A stretch of 64,000 nucleotides of DNA from Archilochus colubris (GCA_023079485.1 CM041084.1:99056467-99120466); one strand, 5' to 3'. Counted from the stretch's first letter, positions 42,401-48,655 are shown. The notes: generated from the sequence alone by a model not told the origin. Made by a program: numbers and translations.

Positions 42401-45400
42401 ATATAACAGTAACATGAAAGGTAAAAGCTTATTTCCTATGATAAATGTAGGCTGAGAAGTGCTTGAACACTGGAACATCACCAACAAGCATGGTGAAGCT
42501 ATTAGTTACTTTGATTTATTGGATAGGCACAAGTTCATATTCACTCAAGCTTTGAGTTACTTCAGTTCAGCTTGATCTGAGGATGTTGCATTGATGGGGT
42601 TTTTTTGTGTGCTAAATAACCAGCCGGACTGTATTTCTCATTGTTATTCTTGAATAGTATTGGATTGGCAAGGAAGTGTTAAATCACTGCAGTCAGGGAG
42701 TAACATCTGCACTCGTTTCTGACTGCGGATCTTTTCCTGTAATGGAAATTTGCAAGGCAGAAAGAGCATGCTCTTCATATGAATTATCAAACATTATTCT
42801 ATGGCTACAGCCTTATAGCATTAACAGCAGTGGTGCCTCCTTTCAGATTTGAAAGGAGTCTGGCTCTTCCTCTTCTGCCTGCTCACTGGGGATTACTTTA
42901 CAGCAGCAGTCTCTAAATACCGCTAAACCAACCCATCATCCCTGAGGGCCTGATCTGATTTGTGGCTGCAAGACATGAAAAGTTAAAGCTGAAGCCAACT
43001 GGAATATTGAAAACTCTAAGAGGTTCATATCTGTTAGCAGGTGGAAATGAGATTTGTCTTTTCTGTGAACAGCTATTTTTCTGCACCCACGCACACTTTT
43101 ACATCCAGACTGCTGTTGCACATCTGATCATTGCATTCGAAAAGATTTTACACCTCTTATACTTTTCTGCTGTGTGGAATATTTCCAATGGTGAGGTAGT
43201 ATGAAGAAGGATAGATTTTCCTCTTTTGAGGTAATTCTCTCTTTGCAGGAGGCAAGCAGTAACATAGCAGATATACCTGCCTTTGCCTGTGGTGCAGTAA
43301 TATTGCTGGTTTGAGATTTTTTACTTTGTTATAAAGGGAAAAATTGTCATGGCAGCTAATAGTCATTTGACTACTTCATCAGGGAGCTTTCTGCCACCAT
43401 CTCTGCTAGGACAACTTGGCTGCTGAGCTCTTACTTGTCTTTGGGATCTGCTGGAGTGATCTGGAGGAATTTTAAATTAGCCAGCTCTGGTCTTCCTCAG
43501 TCTGGCATATGCAATATATCAAAGTGTCACAGGACTTCTGTGATAGCTTCCCTTTGCTAGATATTTTGAGTCATTTGAGGGAAAACTTAGGACAGTATCT
43601 GTTTTTAATGAAATGTCTCTGGATGTTGATAATTTATTCCCACTTAAGATGATTTAGTTTTGAGAACAATGGAAGAATTTTCACAGACATCTTTCTTTTT
43701 AAGTTTGAAATCCTCCTGCAAACTGTGAAAATATTTCCCAGTGAAATATTCTGGCAAAAATTCACACTTTTTTAGGTGTTATTATTGAAACATCTTGCAA
43801 TTCTGAAGTAATAACTGTTCTCACCACATATTTTACTAGCTACATATTTTTCTAGCTTGCTTATTACTTGTGATGTGTCGCCTTTTTATTTGTTACTTAT
43901 ATGGCTGACTATAAAAGCAGCTTTGTTAAAAAGGGGAACAAAATATAAAGTCTACATTCCTTGCAAACACACATGCCCCAAGTATGTGGGTTTCAGGGTG
44001 CGTGAATGGCAGCATTATGGATGGAGCTCCCTGCTGAAGTACTGACAACATAGTTAATAAATCCAGCTAACTTTCAGATGTGACATCTGAACACTATAAA
44101 CTCATAGCTTAAGCCAAGAATTACTGGGAACTGTGTATAGCTCTGTTAGGTATTTCTAAATTATTTTAGAAGTATAAAAATATGAAATATTTGCTTTCTC
44201 ATTTTTTCCAGAACATTAGAGACAGTGTATCCATACTACATCAAAGCTCCTAGTGATTCTCTGGCAAAACCTATAAAGCAGCTATTGTCAGGTATGTGAC
44301 CAAACCATGGAAAACAGAGTATGGTTGAAAGAAGTGCAACACAGCACTCACACTTGCACATTCACAGAGCTCTTATGGAGCACCTCGGTCTCAAATGCAC
44401 AATGTTTCTACATGATGCCTGAAAGCCTGGGGAGAGATGAGGTCATACAGTGTTAGGCAGAAAAGGCACCTGGATGTACTTTAGCTTTGTATTTAACAGT
44501 AAGGAATCTAAGGATGACGTCCAGCTCTTTTGCTTCAAGTCTGCTTTCAGGAACTGCTATCCCTTTTTTACTGAGGGAGTGATGATAGATCTCACGTCTC
44601 TGAGTCTCCCTTCTGCCATACCACAGTCAGTAGTGCTGCATCTCTGCAATAATGACACTGAATCTTTTTAATTTTTTTTTTTTTTTTAGCTACTCCTTAT
44701 TGGCTACAAAGAATCCAGTTTAGTTCAATATTAAATTTCAGAGTGCTGTTAGTGAGAATGCATACAGGTACTCACAGGCACAGAATACATGCATGCACGT
44801 GCACATATTCACATGTGAAAAACCTGTTGGGTTAGAAGAGTAGGAACAATTCATTACCTAAGAATTTTTTACTCAAAAGAGGTTAAATTTGGCACTTGGG
44901 TGTAGTAGTAGTAGTACAATGCAGTACATTACTGTACTATGTAGTACATTACTGTGTAAGGTTCAGTGAACATGATTAGATTAACTGGGAAAAATTATTA
45001 TCAGGGCTGCAGCTGGCTTTATGAGTAGAAGTTATGAGTGCTTTGCTGTATTTAGTCAGATCCTGTCCTTAAGAACTTAATTTGGCACTCTTCAGCAGAC
45101 CTTTACTGTATACACTGCTAATACACATTCCCCAGAAATCTGGAGGGCCAGAGTTTGCCTCCCATCTGTGTGATTGGCAAGCGTGACAGGATAGTATGTT
45201 TTTTCTGATATAAGAGAATAAAATATTTTATACCAGGACATAAGTGATTTACAGCAGTAGATTAATTTTGGCATGTAGAAGCTGACCACTATCCCTCCAG
45301 GTTAAATGTGTTTCTTTAGGCTTCAAATGCAGACATGCTGACTACTATTGATACCTTGGCATAAAGAGATATAAATGATTTGACAGTTGTACAAAAGAAA

Positions 45401-46983
45401 ATGTAGGTGATGTGAAACATTCTATTTATTTAATGTACATTCAGATGAGATTTGCAGAAGGAAAAACATAGCAGTCTAGATATTGCAGTTTTGTACAGAA
45501 ATACTGTAAAATTTTAGGGGAATTATAAAGAACCTTTACTCCGACATTGCTCCGTCATTTTATCATGCAGAGGTTTGAAGTATCTGACTCAAAGCTGTTT
45601 AACTTTTGGAAGTCATGGTATACATATTAACATTTCTTTTTTTCAACAGACTGCAGATGGGAAAACATTACAGTTTCCCTGGTCAAAAATGTGTCTGAAG
45701 AGGGAGTCCGTGAGTGGTGGGTTTTGAATCAGCTTGGGAAAAGATACAAAACATCTGAAGAGAGTCTTGAACTCTTCATATTCAGTGATAAAGTCAGTCC
45801 ACCAAGCCTTGGATTCTTGGCTGGTTATGGGTAAGAAGGAATTTTTACATAAAATTAAAATAATGTATGTCAGATAGAAGTGGAGGTGACTTTATTCTCT
45901 GAGTGTTTTTTATTTTCTGGGTTGTGTTTCTTTTTTGTTGGTGTAATGTTTGAACTTAGACAAAAAGGGTTTTGGGAGAGTTTAAAATTAATCCCCACTA
46001 CTGTTATCTATAAAAGTATATTTGTAAGGAATAGGGTTCAGACCCTTAATACCTGCTCTTTAGTGGGGAAAAAAGGCAGAAGGACCCTTGCACTAATTTC
46101 CTATTTAAGTAAAGTAAAATAATTCAAAAAATGTTAGTTTAGCTGGAGTTTAAGTTCTGCCCAATCACTGATGAGGTTTGATGACCTTCCCAATCTCATA
46201 GCCAGCACTCTGGGTGTGAAACACTTCTGAAATACATCTCCACAGACAGAAGAAGGCAGGAGACTGTACCTTCCCAGGAAATACACCTTTTTGGCATGAT
46301 TTTTGATTACTCCTCATAGGGGTATTTTCAAGTGAAGCTAGGTGAAAGTTAGCCTGTCACCAGTTGCAAATACTTTAATAAAAAATACTAGATATGAGAT
46401 GTGACAGATCACTTACTGCTAGCAGCCAGCAGTTTTGAGATTTCCCACTGTGGCTCCCAAACAGACAGAATGTGAGACCATCACAATTAGTGACTAATTA
46501 ATGTTCGTTAGCTGAAACAGTCTCAGCTGTTTATACTCCCAGATATCTGTGGTGTTTGAAGAGACCTTGTTTTCCTTCATCCTGCACCACAGCAGAAAAC
46601 AGGATCCTATTTAGAAATTAATGTTGGCTCAGCTGGCAGACTACATTTAACCATGTGAATGAGCTCCCTCTCACTTGCCTGACCCTTTTTGCAAGGCATG
46701 GTTTGAACTCTTTCCTTCTTTTCTTTTCAGCATTATGGGACTCTATGCCTCAGTTGTCCTGGTGATAGGGAAATTCGTCCGTGAATTTTTCAGTGGGATC
46801 TCCCACTCCATCATGTTTGAGGAGCTGCCCAATGTGGACCGAATCTTGAAGCTGTGTACTGACATCTTCTTAGTGCGAGAGACTGGAGAACTGGAACTAG
46901 AAGAAGACCTGTATGCCAAACTCATATTCCTGTATCGCTCACCAGAGACTATGATCAAGTGGACTAGGGAAAAAACTAATTGA
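150..46983 (+). CDS. PIEZO2: PIEZO2, C-terminal half (24 spliced exons)
   Basis: PIEZO2 forms a plasma-membrane homotrimer that opens a non-selective cation pore in response to membrane tension; it serves touch and proprioceptive neurons and Merkel cells. Twenty-four exons join in one frame to 1,312 residues, all with GT-AG introns. Visible landmarks are a Lys/Trp-rich start (residues 1-23), an acidic stretch (37-53), the last blade membrane segments (about 480-860), the PF-x2-E-x6-W anchor motif (907-918), the outer helix (about 970-995), the extracellular cap with four N-glycosylation sequons (1030, 1104, 1174, 1182), the inner helix (about 1226-1252) and the C-terminal domain. Vertebrate PIEZO2 is about 2,750 residues, so a little under half is here and the 5' exons lie upstream. 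PIEZO2 is preferred over PIEZO1 because exons 5-9 and 12-13 match PIEZO2-specific linkers. A lineage-specific PIEZO2 paralogue is not formally excluded. Confidence 0.97.
222..4027 (+). other. PIEZO2: PIEZO2 intron 1
   Basis: This is 3.8 kb of AT-rich intronic DNA. It has a short TA-rich patch near 1815-1832. I see no further exon or clear repeat family. The acceptor is CACTTAG at 4021-4027. Confidence 0.85.
4028..4131 (+). CDS. PIEZO2: PIEZO2 exon 2 (acidic linker)
   Basis: This exon encodes residues 24-58. It begins with a Met-Val-Arg-Ser-Gly segment and a Tyr-Tyr-Leu-Phe-Glu-Thr-Asp-Ser motif shared across the PIEZO family, then an almost unbroken Glu/Lys stretch. The coding DNA there (about 4066-4112) is nearly pure purine, built of GAA/GAG units. 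The donor is GTACTT, which lacks G at +5. Confidence 0.93.
4132..6153 (+). other. PIEZO2: PIEZO2 intron 2
   Basis: This is AT-rich intronic sequence without a recognised repeat family. T-runs lie near 5424 and 5451. The acceptor tract is TTCTTTATAG at 6144-6153. Confidence 0.85.
6154..6252 (+). CDS. PIEZO2: PIEZO2 exon 3, likely alternatively spliced cassette
   Basis: This exon is 99 bp, exactly 33 codons (residues 59-91), with codon-boundary junctions on both sides, so skipping joins exon 2 to exon 4 in frame. The peptide is basic and amphipathic: alternating Lys with Ile/Leu/Val/Ala, starting Arg-Ala-Ile-Gly-Lys and ending Lys-Ala-Gly-Lys, with no acidic residue. From memory, mammalian PIEZO2 long isoforms carry a very similar insert at this point that is spliced in a cell-type-specific way. 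That the exon is optional in birds is inferred. TGCATG motifs lie 58 and 281 bp downstream of the exon. Confidence 0.88.
6253..8673 (+). other. PIEZO2: PIEZO2 intron 3
   Basis: This 2.4-kb intron carries TGCATG at 6310-6315 and 6533-6538 and an AAAC-rich patch near 7423-7445. No repeat family was recognised. Short open frames of up to about 96 codons show no resemblance to known proteins. The acceptor is TTCCTTCCAG. Confidence 0.85.
8674..8785 (+). CDS. PIEZO2: PIEZO2 exon 4 (basic beam segment)
   Basis: This exon encodes residues 92-128 plus the first base of Gly129. It opens with Phe-Val-Tyr-Gln-Ala-Trp-Ile-Thr-Asp and runs into a helical Lys/Arg/Glu-rich tail. The tail is strongly basic at its end (Lys-Arg-Arg-Arg-Lys-Gly). 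The donor GTAGGT at 8786 was chosen over a second GTAGGC at 8790 because only the first keeps phase with exon 5. Confidence 0.93.
8786..10410 (+). other. PIEZO2: PIEZO2 intron 4
   Basis: This intron contains a short imperfect tandem repeat of about 18 bp near 10112-10147 (TCAGAGCACTA units). A 131-codon minus-strand open frame at 8874-9269 has no recognisable protein features. No repeat family was recognised. Confidence 0.8.
10411..10476 (+). CDS. PIEZO2: PIEZO2 exon 5 (short acidic exon)
   Basis: This is a 66-bp exon encoding residues 130-150, rich in Asp/Glu and ending Lys-Lys-Lys-Ser-Asp-Gly-Pro. It begins with two bases completing Gly129 and ends with one base of Asp151. The C-terminal Ser-Asp-Gly-Pro joins the well conserved start of exon 6. 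The N-terminal part is poorly conserved relative to the human sequence as I remember it. Confidence 0.88.
10477..13525 (+). other. PIEZO2: PIEZO2 intron 5
   Basis: This 3-kb intron carries T/G-rich low complexity at 11348-11424 and AT-rich low complexity at 12038-12092. An A-run lies at about 12298-12312. No mobile element was recognised. Confidence 0.85.
13526..13692 (+). CDS. PIEZO2: PIEZO2 exon 6
   Basis: This exon encodes residues 152-206, starting Asn-Ile-Ile-Lys-Arg. It contains a hydrophobic helix (Phe-Thr-Trp-Val-Leu-Phe-Leu-Ala) followed by Trp-Leu-Asn and a Ser-Arg-Glu-His-Ile motif, ending Arg-Glu-Ile-Lys-Lys. It is among the best conserved cytoplasmic segments of PIEZO2 and corresponds to the clasp region of the mouse structure. 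It ends on a codon boundary, with donor GTAACA. Confidence 0.95.
14636..14735. repeat. Low-complexity A-rich stretch
   Basis: ATC, AAT and AAAC units grade into an A-rich run with scattered G. It looks like simple sequence and has no coding signal. Confidence 0.7.
15975..16664 (+). mobile_element. CR1 LINE, 5'-truncated 3' fragment
   Basis: The conceptual translation, across frame breaks, follows the C-terminal part of CR1 ORF2. It shows a [12 protein letters not shown] start, a LKYCVQFC segment, [22 protein letters not shown], and near the end [12 protein letters not shown] followed by [13 protein letters not shown]. The tail TCCCTTCCAACTC is the usual CR1 3' end, here with a decayed terminal repeat. 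Several frameshifts and stops mark it as an old, inactive copy. Confidence 0.93.
17046..17221 (+). CDS. PIEZO2: PIEZO2 exon 7
   Basis: This exon encodes residues 207-264 plus two bases of Ser265. It begins [13 protein letters not shown], highly conserved in PIEZO2, and ends in a Ser/Asp-rich stretch, Met-Asp-Ser-Leu-Asp-Ser through Asp-Ser-Ile-Ser. The donor GTATTG has no G at +5. The exon can join either exon 8 or exon 9 in the same phase. Confidence 0.95.
20401..20511. repeat. A-rich / (AAAC)n low-complexity repeat
   Basis: An A-run passes into CAAA, AAACC and AAAC units for about 110 bases. It is simple sequence. Confidence 0.8.
21461..22197 (+). mobile_element. CR1 LINE, best-preserved copy in window
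   Basis: This is a 5'-truncated CR1 in sense orientation to PIEZO2. The ORF2 C-terminal frame stays open to 22114. It reads [50 protein letters not shown], then [27 protein letters not shown] and a stop. The 3' UTR follows with GGTCCCTTCCAACCCAGCC and the terminal ATTCTGTGATTCTATG repeat. The catalytic reverse-transcriptase core is absent, so the copy cannot move by itself. The boundary before 21461 is uncertain. Confidence 0.95.
23526..23835 (+). repeat. Imperfect tandem duplication, unit about 160 bp
   Basis: The segment 23526-23672 (starting TTAATAAAATAGAATTAG) is repeated at 23686-23835 with a few substitutions and about a 3-base insertion. Shared landmarks are GAGGTCACTTCCCCAGACAC and GTGAAAGTTGGTGGCTCTG. 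The second copy ends 237 bp before the cassette exon at 24072. I recognise no repeat family in it. Confidence 0.95.
24072..24239 (+). CDS. PIEZO2: PIEZO2 exon 8, likely alternatively spliced cassette
   Basis: This exon is 168 bp (56 codons), entered after two bases and left after two bases, so inclusion or skipping keeps frame. It encodes Ser265 and residues 266-320: [12 protein letters not shown], an acidic turn, a basic Arg-Ala-Arg-Pro-Arg-Leu-Arg-Lys stretch, and a Ser-rich end. Several Ser next to Arg could be kinase sites. The donor CAG|GTGCTT is weak and the acceptor tract is interrupted by purines. The canonical human protein as I remember it lacks this block, while rodent splice isoforms include an exon at this site. 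Optional use is inferred. Confidence 0.87.
24252..24352 (+). promoter_or_regulatory. Two TGCATG (RBFOX-type) motifs downstream of cassette exon 8
   Basis: TGCATG occurs at 24252-24257 (13 bp past the exon) and 24347-24352. RBFOX proteins bind UGCAUG, and binding just downstream of an exon usually favours its inclusion. Actual binding here is inferred. Confidence 0.5.
24460..24489. repeat. T30 homopolymer
   Basis: This is an uninterrupted run of 30 T, preceded by a further T-rich stretch. It may be a decayed poly(A)/poly(T) tract or simple repeat growth. It also forms a long pyrimidine tract 220 bp after exon 8. Confidence 0.9.
26298..26690 (+). CDS. PIEZO2: PIEZO2 exon 9 (long acidic linker)
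   Basis: This is the longest exon (393 bp), encoding residues 322-451. It opens [12 protein letters not shown], continues through a long Glu-rich disordered tract, then the conserved [13 protein letters not shown] and Ser-Pro-Asp-Asp-Ser-Arg-Thr-Asp. It ends Leu-Thr-Ala-Ser-Glu-Leu-Leu-Leu. The donor is GTAAGA. Confidence 0.96.
26691..28051 (+). other. PIEZO2: PIEZO2 intron 9
   Basis: This is AT-rich intron with a T-run at about 27911-27929 and no recognised element. Confidence 0.85.
28052..28310 (+). CDS. PIEZO2: PIEZO2 exon 10 (membrane helices)
   Basis: This exon encodes residues 453-538. It starts Met-Phe-His-Asp-Asp-Glu-Leu-Glu-Glu and contains a hydrophobic pair of membrane segments. 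These run from Met-Val-Cys-Tyr-Phe-Val-Ile-Ile to Leu-Ile-Phe-Leu-Trp-Ala-Met-Leu, followed by the conserved Pro-Arg-Pro-Ser-Lys-Arg. It belongs to one of the last four-helix blade repeats. Confidence 0.97.
28311..28798 (+). other. PIEZO2: PIEZO2 intron 10
   Basis: This is a short intron (488 bp) with nothing recognised in it. Confidence 0.9.
28799..28981 (+). CDS. PIEZO2: PIEZO2 exon 11
   Basis: This exon is 61 codons (residues 539-599) with both ends on codon boundaries. It reads [16 protein letters not shown], then a Lys-Pro-Tyr-His-Pro-Pro extracellular-type loop, and a final amphipathic helix ending Phe-Phe-His-Arg-Ser-Ile-Leu-Lys. The sequence is near-invariant in vertebrate PIEZO2. 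Confidence 0.97.
28982..29397 (+). other. PIEZO2: PIEZO2 intron 11
   Basis: This 416-bp intron consists largely of a CR1 3' tail fragment (29086-29270). The acceptor is TTCCACTAG. Confidence 0.9.
29086..29270 (+). mobile_element. CR1 LINE 3' tail fragment
   Basis: GGCACTGGAACTGGCTGCCC, then CCATCCCTGGAGGTATCTAAA, then CTTTTTCCAACCTAAATGATTCTATG match the extreme 3' end of CR1. The fragment is about 185 bp, with frame-breaking changes. It is sense-oriented inside a very short intron. Confidence 0.92.
29398..29650 (+). CDS. PIEZO2: PIEZO2 exon 12 (Ser/Arg-rich loop)
   Basis: This exon encodes residues 600-683 plus one base of Gly684. It starts Cys-His-Gly-Leu-Trp-Asp-Glu-Asp-Glu, then Asp-Asp-Glu-Leu-Ser-Leu, Ser-Val-Glu-Ser-Ile-His-Val, Phe-Pro-Glu-Gln-Gln, and a Ser/Arg-rich end. 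It is a disordered cytoplasmic loop with many potential phosphorylation sites. It is less conserved than the flanking helices. Confidence 0.96.
29651..30445 (+). other. PIEZO2: PIEZO2 intron 12
   Basis: This is a 795-bp AT-rich intron. No repeat or further exon was seen. Confidence 0.88.
30446..30578 (+). CDS. PIEZO2: PIEZO2 exon 13
   Basis: This exon encodes residues 685-727, [13 protein letters not shown], then a Lys/Glu-rich helix ending Lys-Ala-Phe-Thr-Ile-Lys. It completes the Ser/Arg-rich cytoplasmic loop. The donor GTGAGC is one of only two non-GTA donors in the gene segment. Confidence 0.96.
30579..31030 (+). other. PIEZO2: PIEZO2 intron 13
   Basis: This is a 452-bp intron with nothing recognised in it. 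Confidence 0.9.
31031..31178 (+). CDS. PIEZO2: PIEZO2 exon 14 (membrane helix)
   Basis: This exon encodes residues 729-777. A cytoplasmic start ([13 protein letters not shown]) precedes a membrane helix running from [13 protein letters not shown]ough [11 protein letters not shown]. It is followed by the shortest intron here (108 bp). Confidence 0.97.
31287..31501 (+). CDS. PIEZO2: PIEZO2 exon 15 (membrane helices)
   Basis: This exon encodes residues 778-848: [11 protein letters not shown], a loop, then helices [10 protein letters not shown] and [12 protein letters not shown]. Both are part of the last blade repeat. Asp-Gln-Val-Pro-Glu-Ala reads like human PIEZO1 at this site, a small variation that does not affect the PIEZO2 call. 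Confidence 0.97.
32258..32292. repeat. A-rich simple repeat
   Basis: A-runs are interrupted by single G bases over about 35 bases. Confidence 0.85.
32700..33145 (+). mobile_element. Degenerate CR1 LINE fragment
   Basis: Weak but ordered CR1 marks are visible: a GGCTACTTCTCTCTGGAGAAGAG segment (the FSLEKR coding block), later CAAACATTGGAGCAGGTTTCCCAGG (the HWxRLPR block), then GAGGTCACTCTAACTTAAATTC at the 3' end. It is highly diverged, indicating an old insertion in sense orientation. Confidence 0.78.
33581..33739 (+). CDS. PIEZO2: PIEZO2 exon 16
   Basis: This exon encodes residues 850-901: Lys-Phe-Ser-Gln-Asn, then the membrane segment [18 protein letters not shown], and [10 protein letters not shown]. 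It is the last blade helix leading into the anchor. Confidence 0.97.
33740..35108 (+). other. PIEZO2: PIEZO2 intron 16
   Basis: This is a 1.4-kb intron with a consensus GTAAGT donor and no recognised element. Confidence 0.88.
35109..35256 (+). CDS. PIEZO2: PIEZO2 exon 17 (anchor domain)
   Basis: This exon encodes residues 903-951. It carries the PIEZO-family PF-x2-E-x6-W motif (Pro907, Phe908, Glu911, Trp918). The matching Glu in mouse PIEZO1 affects conductance and ion selectivity. The hairpin continues through [10 protein letters not shown] to Lys-Cys-Trp-Arg-Glu-Ser. All motif residues are intact. Confidence 0.97.
35257..38167 (+). other. PIEZO2: PIEZO2 intron 17
   Basis: This 2.9-kb intron contains a CR1 3' fragment (about 37288-37704). 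A short direct repeat, AGGAAAATAACTA, occurs at 36297 and 36326. The rest is AT-rich and unremarkable. Confidence 0.85.
37288..37704 (+). mobile_element. CR1 LINE 3' fragment
   Basis: The fragment begins near the FSLEKRRL block (TTTAGTTTTGAGAAGAGGAG), continues through an [15 protein letters not shown] stretch and [20 protein letters not shown], and ends CATCATTCTGTGATAC. It is sense-oriented, 5'-truncated and frame-broken upstream of 37384. Confidence 0.93.
38168..38356 (+). CDS. PIEZO2: PIEZO2 exon 18 (outer pore helix)
   Basis: This exon is 63 codons (residues 952-1014) with codon-boundary ends. It begins Arg-Tyr-Pro-Gln-Pro-Arg-Gly-Gln followed by four Lys, then the outer helix [18 protein letters not shown], and the first strand of the cap ending Leu-Gly-Gly-Tyr-Gln. 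The Lys cluster is conserved in PIEZO1 and PIEZO2. Confidence 0.97.
38357..38797 (+). other. PIEZO2: PIEZO2 intron 18
   Basis: This 441-bp intron keeps the exon 18 reading frame open for about 47 codons before a stop. No repeat was seen. Confidence 0.9.
38798..38890 (+). CDS. PIEZO2: PIEZO2 exon 19 (cap)
   Basis: This exon encodes residues 1015-1045. The start, [13 protein letters not shown], is conserved. The second half differs strongly from mammalian PIEZO2 and contains the sequon Asn1030-Gln-Thr. It is part of the extracellular cap above the pore. Confidence 0.95.
38891..40032 (+). other. PIEZO2: PIEZO2 intron 19
   Basis: This is a 1.1-kb AT-rich intron with no element recognised. Confidence 0.88.
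40033..40205 (+). CDS. PIEZO2: PIEZO2 exon 20 (cap)
   Basis: This exon encodes residues 1046-1102. It contains the conserved Glu-Asp-Ile-Thr and [14 protein letters not shown] motifs of the PIEZO2 cap and ends Leu-Ser-Trp-Thr-Ile-Gln. The intervening residues are variable. Confidence 0.96.
40206..42126 (+). other. PIEZO2: PIEZO2 intron 20
   Basis: This is a 1.9-kb intron with no repeat family recognised. The acceptor is TTTACAACAG. Confidence 0.88.
42127..42243 (+). CDS. PIEZO2: PIEZO2 exon 21 (cap)
   Basis: This exon encodes residues 1104-1141, starting at the sequon Asn1104-Leu-Thr and Leu-Gly-Ala-Lys. The section after Phe-Pro-Leu-Pro is shorter and different from the human sequence as I remember it. 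The donor GTAAGT at 42244 was set by phase with exon 22. Confidence 0.93.
42244..44211 (+). other. PIEZO2: PIEZO2 intron 21
   Basis: This is a 2.0-kb AT-rich intron with no element recognised. Confidence 0.88.
44212..44291 (+). CDS. PIEZO2: PIEZO2 exon 22 (cap)
   Basis: This 80-bp exon encodes residues 1143-1168. It contains [12 protein letters not shown] and Lys-Pro-Ile-Lys-Gln-Leu-Leu-Ser, both conserved cap motifs. Confidence 0.95.
44292..45649 (+). other. PIEZO2: PIEZO2 intron 22
   Basis: This intron carries a T-run at about 44671-44688 and a small (TAG)n patch followed by a duplicated GTAGTACATTACTGT-type unit (about 44904-44960). Nothing else was recognised. Confidence 0.87.
44904..44960. 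repeat. (TAG)n patch and 20-bp imperfect tandem repeat
   Basis: Four TAG units lead into two adjacent copies of a 20-base unit containing AGTACATTACTGT. Confidence 0.85.
45650..45830 (+). CDS. PIEZO2: PIEZO2 exon 23 (cap to inner helix)
   Basis: This exon encodes residues 1170-1228. It starts Cys-Arg-Trp-Glu-Asn-Ile-Thr with sequons at 1174 and 1182, includes Glu-Trp-Trp-Val-Leu-Asn, and ends with the invariant [14 protein letters not shown] leading into the inner helix. The first 45 residues are much less conserved than the end. Confidence 0.96.
45831..46730 (+). other. PIEZO2: PIEZO2 intron 23
   Basis: This is a 900-bp intron with nothing recognised in it. The acceptor TTCTTTTCAG has a good pyrimidine tract. 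Confidence 0.9.
46731..46983 (+). CDS. PIEZO2: PIEZO2 last exon: inner helix, C-terminal domain, stop
   Basis: This exon encodes residues 1230-1312 and the TGA stop. The inner pore helix ([17 protein letters not shown]) is followed by the C-terminal domain with [15 protein letters not shown] and Arg-Glu-Thr-Gly-Glu-Leu-Glu-Leu-Glu. The Met-Phe-Glu-Glu stretch contains the lower constriction and the acidic pair linked to ion selectivity in PIEZO1. All of it is intact. Confidence 0.98.
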
Positions 46984-47566
46984 TCTCTTTGGTGTCGCAC
47001 TGCGAACCAAGTTGATTTCATCTGAATTTTAAAGGAAAAATTCAAAAAACAAAGCACAATATTCTCATAAGAGCTAAGCCTTTTATAGTTAGGTAGCAAT
47101 GATTTTTCACTGAAGGAGTCCTGGAAGCTACGGCCTTAGGAATCCATGCTGCCTTTCAAATTAAGGATCAACAGTGAAGAAGGTCGAATGATTTGTTGTT
47201 TTTATGTGCCACTCTTCTACAGTCGGGGGACTGCTTTGTGATTTAATCAGCAAAAAATTTGCATCTTTGTCTGGCTAATTTAATTTTCCAGATGATCATT
47301 ACGATTTCAAGAGAAAAGAAAGGAGTGAACCCACAGATGACTCCAGTGTACCTTCTTAACACTTCCTGGAGCCATACAGATTGGATTGTGCAATATGCTG
47401 TTGTACATCACTGACTTTCAACCTACAGTAATGGGACACTGACTAGCCTTCAGGACACCCAAGACCCAGGGCTACAGTGGGAACTGAAGACATTCTAGCC
47501 ATACCCATTTGTAGAAAAGCAGAGGTTCTGATGTACAAAGGACACTGTGGACAAGCCTCTGTTAGC

Positions 47567-47607
47567 AAAAAAAAAAAAAATAAAATAATAATAATAAAAA
47601 AAAAAAA
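47567..47607. repeat. A-rich (AAT)n simple repeat in 3' UTR
   Basis: A-runs flank a short ATAATAATAATA core. Internal AATAAA occurrences here are likely a by-product of composition. Confidence 0.85.
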
Positions 47608-48621
47608 GTGAGAAAAACCCAACAAGCAACAATCTCTTTAAATGCCTTATTTTATTTGTACAGTCACAGGAGACATTTCCACCTAACATCAATGACTTTT
47701 CTCAGGAAAAAAAAAATAAAAGCGACTGAAACTTGACGCTTCGTCAAGGTTAACCAATGGCTAGAATAGTTATGGTGAATTGTTGGGGTGTTCTGCTGGG
47801 CCATTCTCTTCAAAGTTACTGCTTCCCATTAGATGAGAAAAGAAAGTGAATTCAATGACCTAAAGAGCTACTTCATTTCTAATAACCATTTAAAGACTGA
47901 GTAGTGTGTGCTTCTCTCTGCTCCCCATGCTTTTTCCCATTTCGATGATTTAAGGCAACCATTGTTTTGCTGTTAGCTGATATTCTTCTTCCAGTGTTTC
48001 AGGTATATGAAAATGTTTACATATTCCTAGTCACATTTTTACATCTGAGACGGGTTTTTTTTAAGTTCCCAAATATAGACATACATATGAGCTTGAAAAA
48101 TGGCCTTTTTCTTAAATTACTATTATTAATGACCCAAATGGCTCATTAGAGAACATTGTAGCATGAAAATTTACCATTGCAACGTAGGTTTCATTCCATG
48201 TTAAAAGAACTATTGAAAAAAAAATCATTGACTGGGTAGGGTATGTTAGAAGGGTATACTGTGTAGTTTTGATTCAGTAATGACTTAAAATAAAGCACAT
48301 GTTGCAAAGTCATTTTAGAAGTATTTTTTCCTCTGCCTTTTTACATGAAATGGGAAAAGTTTGACATTCTTCTAATTCTGTGACAAATAAATCTCTTTCT
48401 TGTAGTTAGCTGCTATTTATTATATGAATGATTAGTTAATCACCAGAAAGAAACTAATACAACATGATTTAGTGGCACATTTTACTGCAGAACTTCATAA
48501 AACAGCACAACTCAATGAAGCTGCAACATACTCTACTCTTGCTGAGTGCTTCCATGACAAATGCTGTCACATCCATTCTATACTGTGAAAACTAACGTTT
48601 TGAGCACTGTGAAGTGCACAA

Positions 48622-48655
48622 AATAAAAATCGCTTCATCTTGTTGTAACAATAAA
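48622..48655 (+). terminator. PIEZO2: Candidate distal polyadenylation signals of PIEZO2
   Basis: AATAAA occurs at 48622-48627 and again at 48650-48655, followed by TTTGGTGACTGG. No strong GU-rich element is obvious, so use is inferred. Confidence 0.5.

Noticed and set aside
150..46983. Identification as PIEZO1 instead of PIEZO2
   Set aside because: The cytoplasmic linkers in exons 5-9 and 12-13 and the cap islands match PIEZO2 and differ from PIEZO1.
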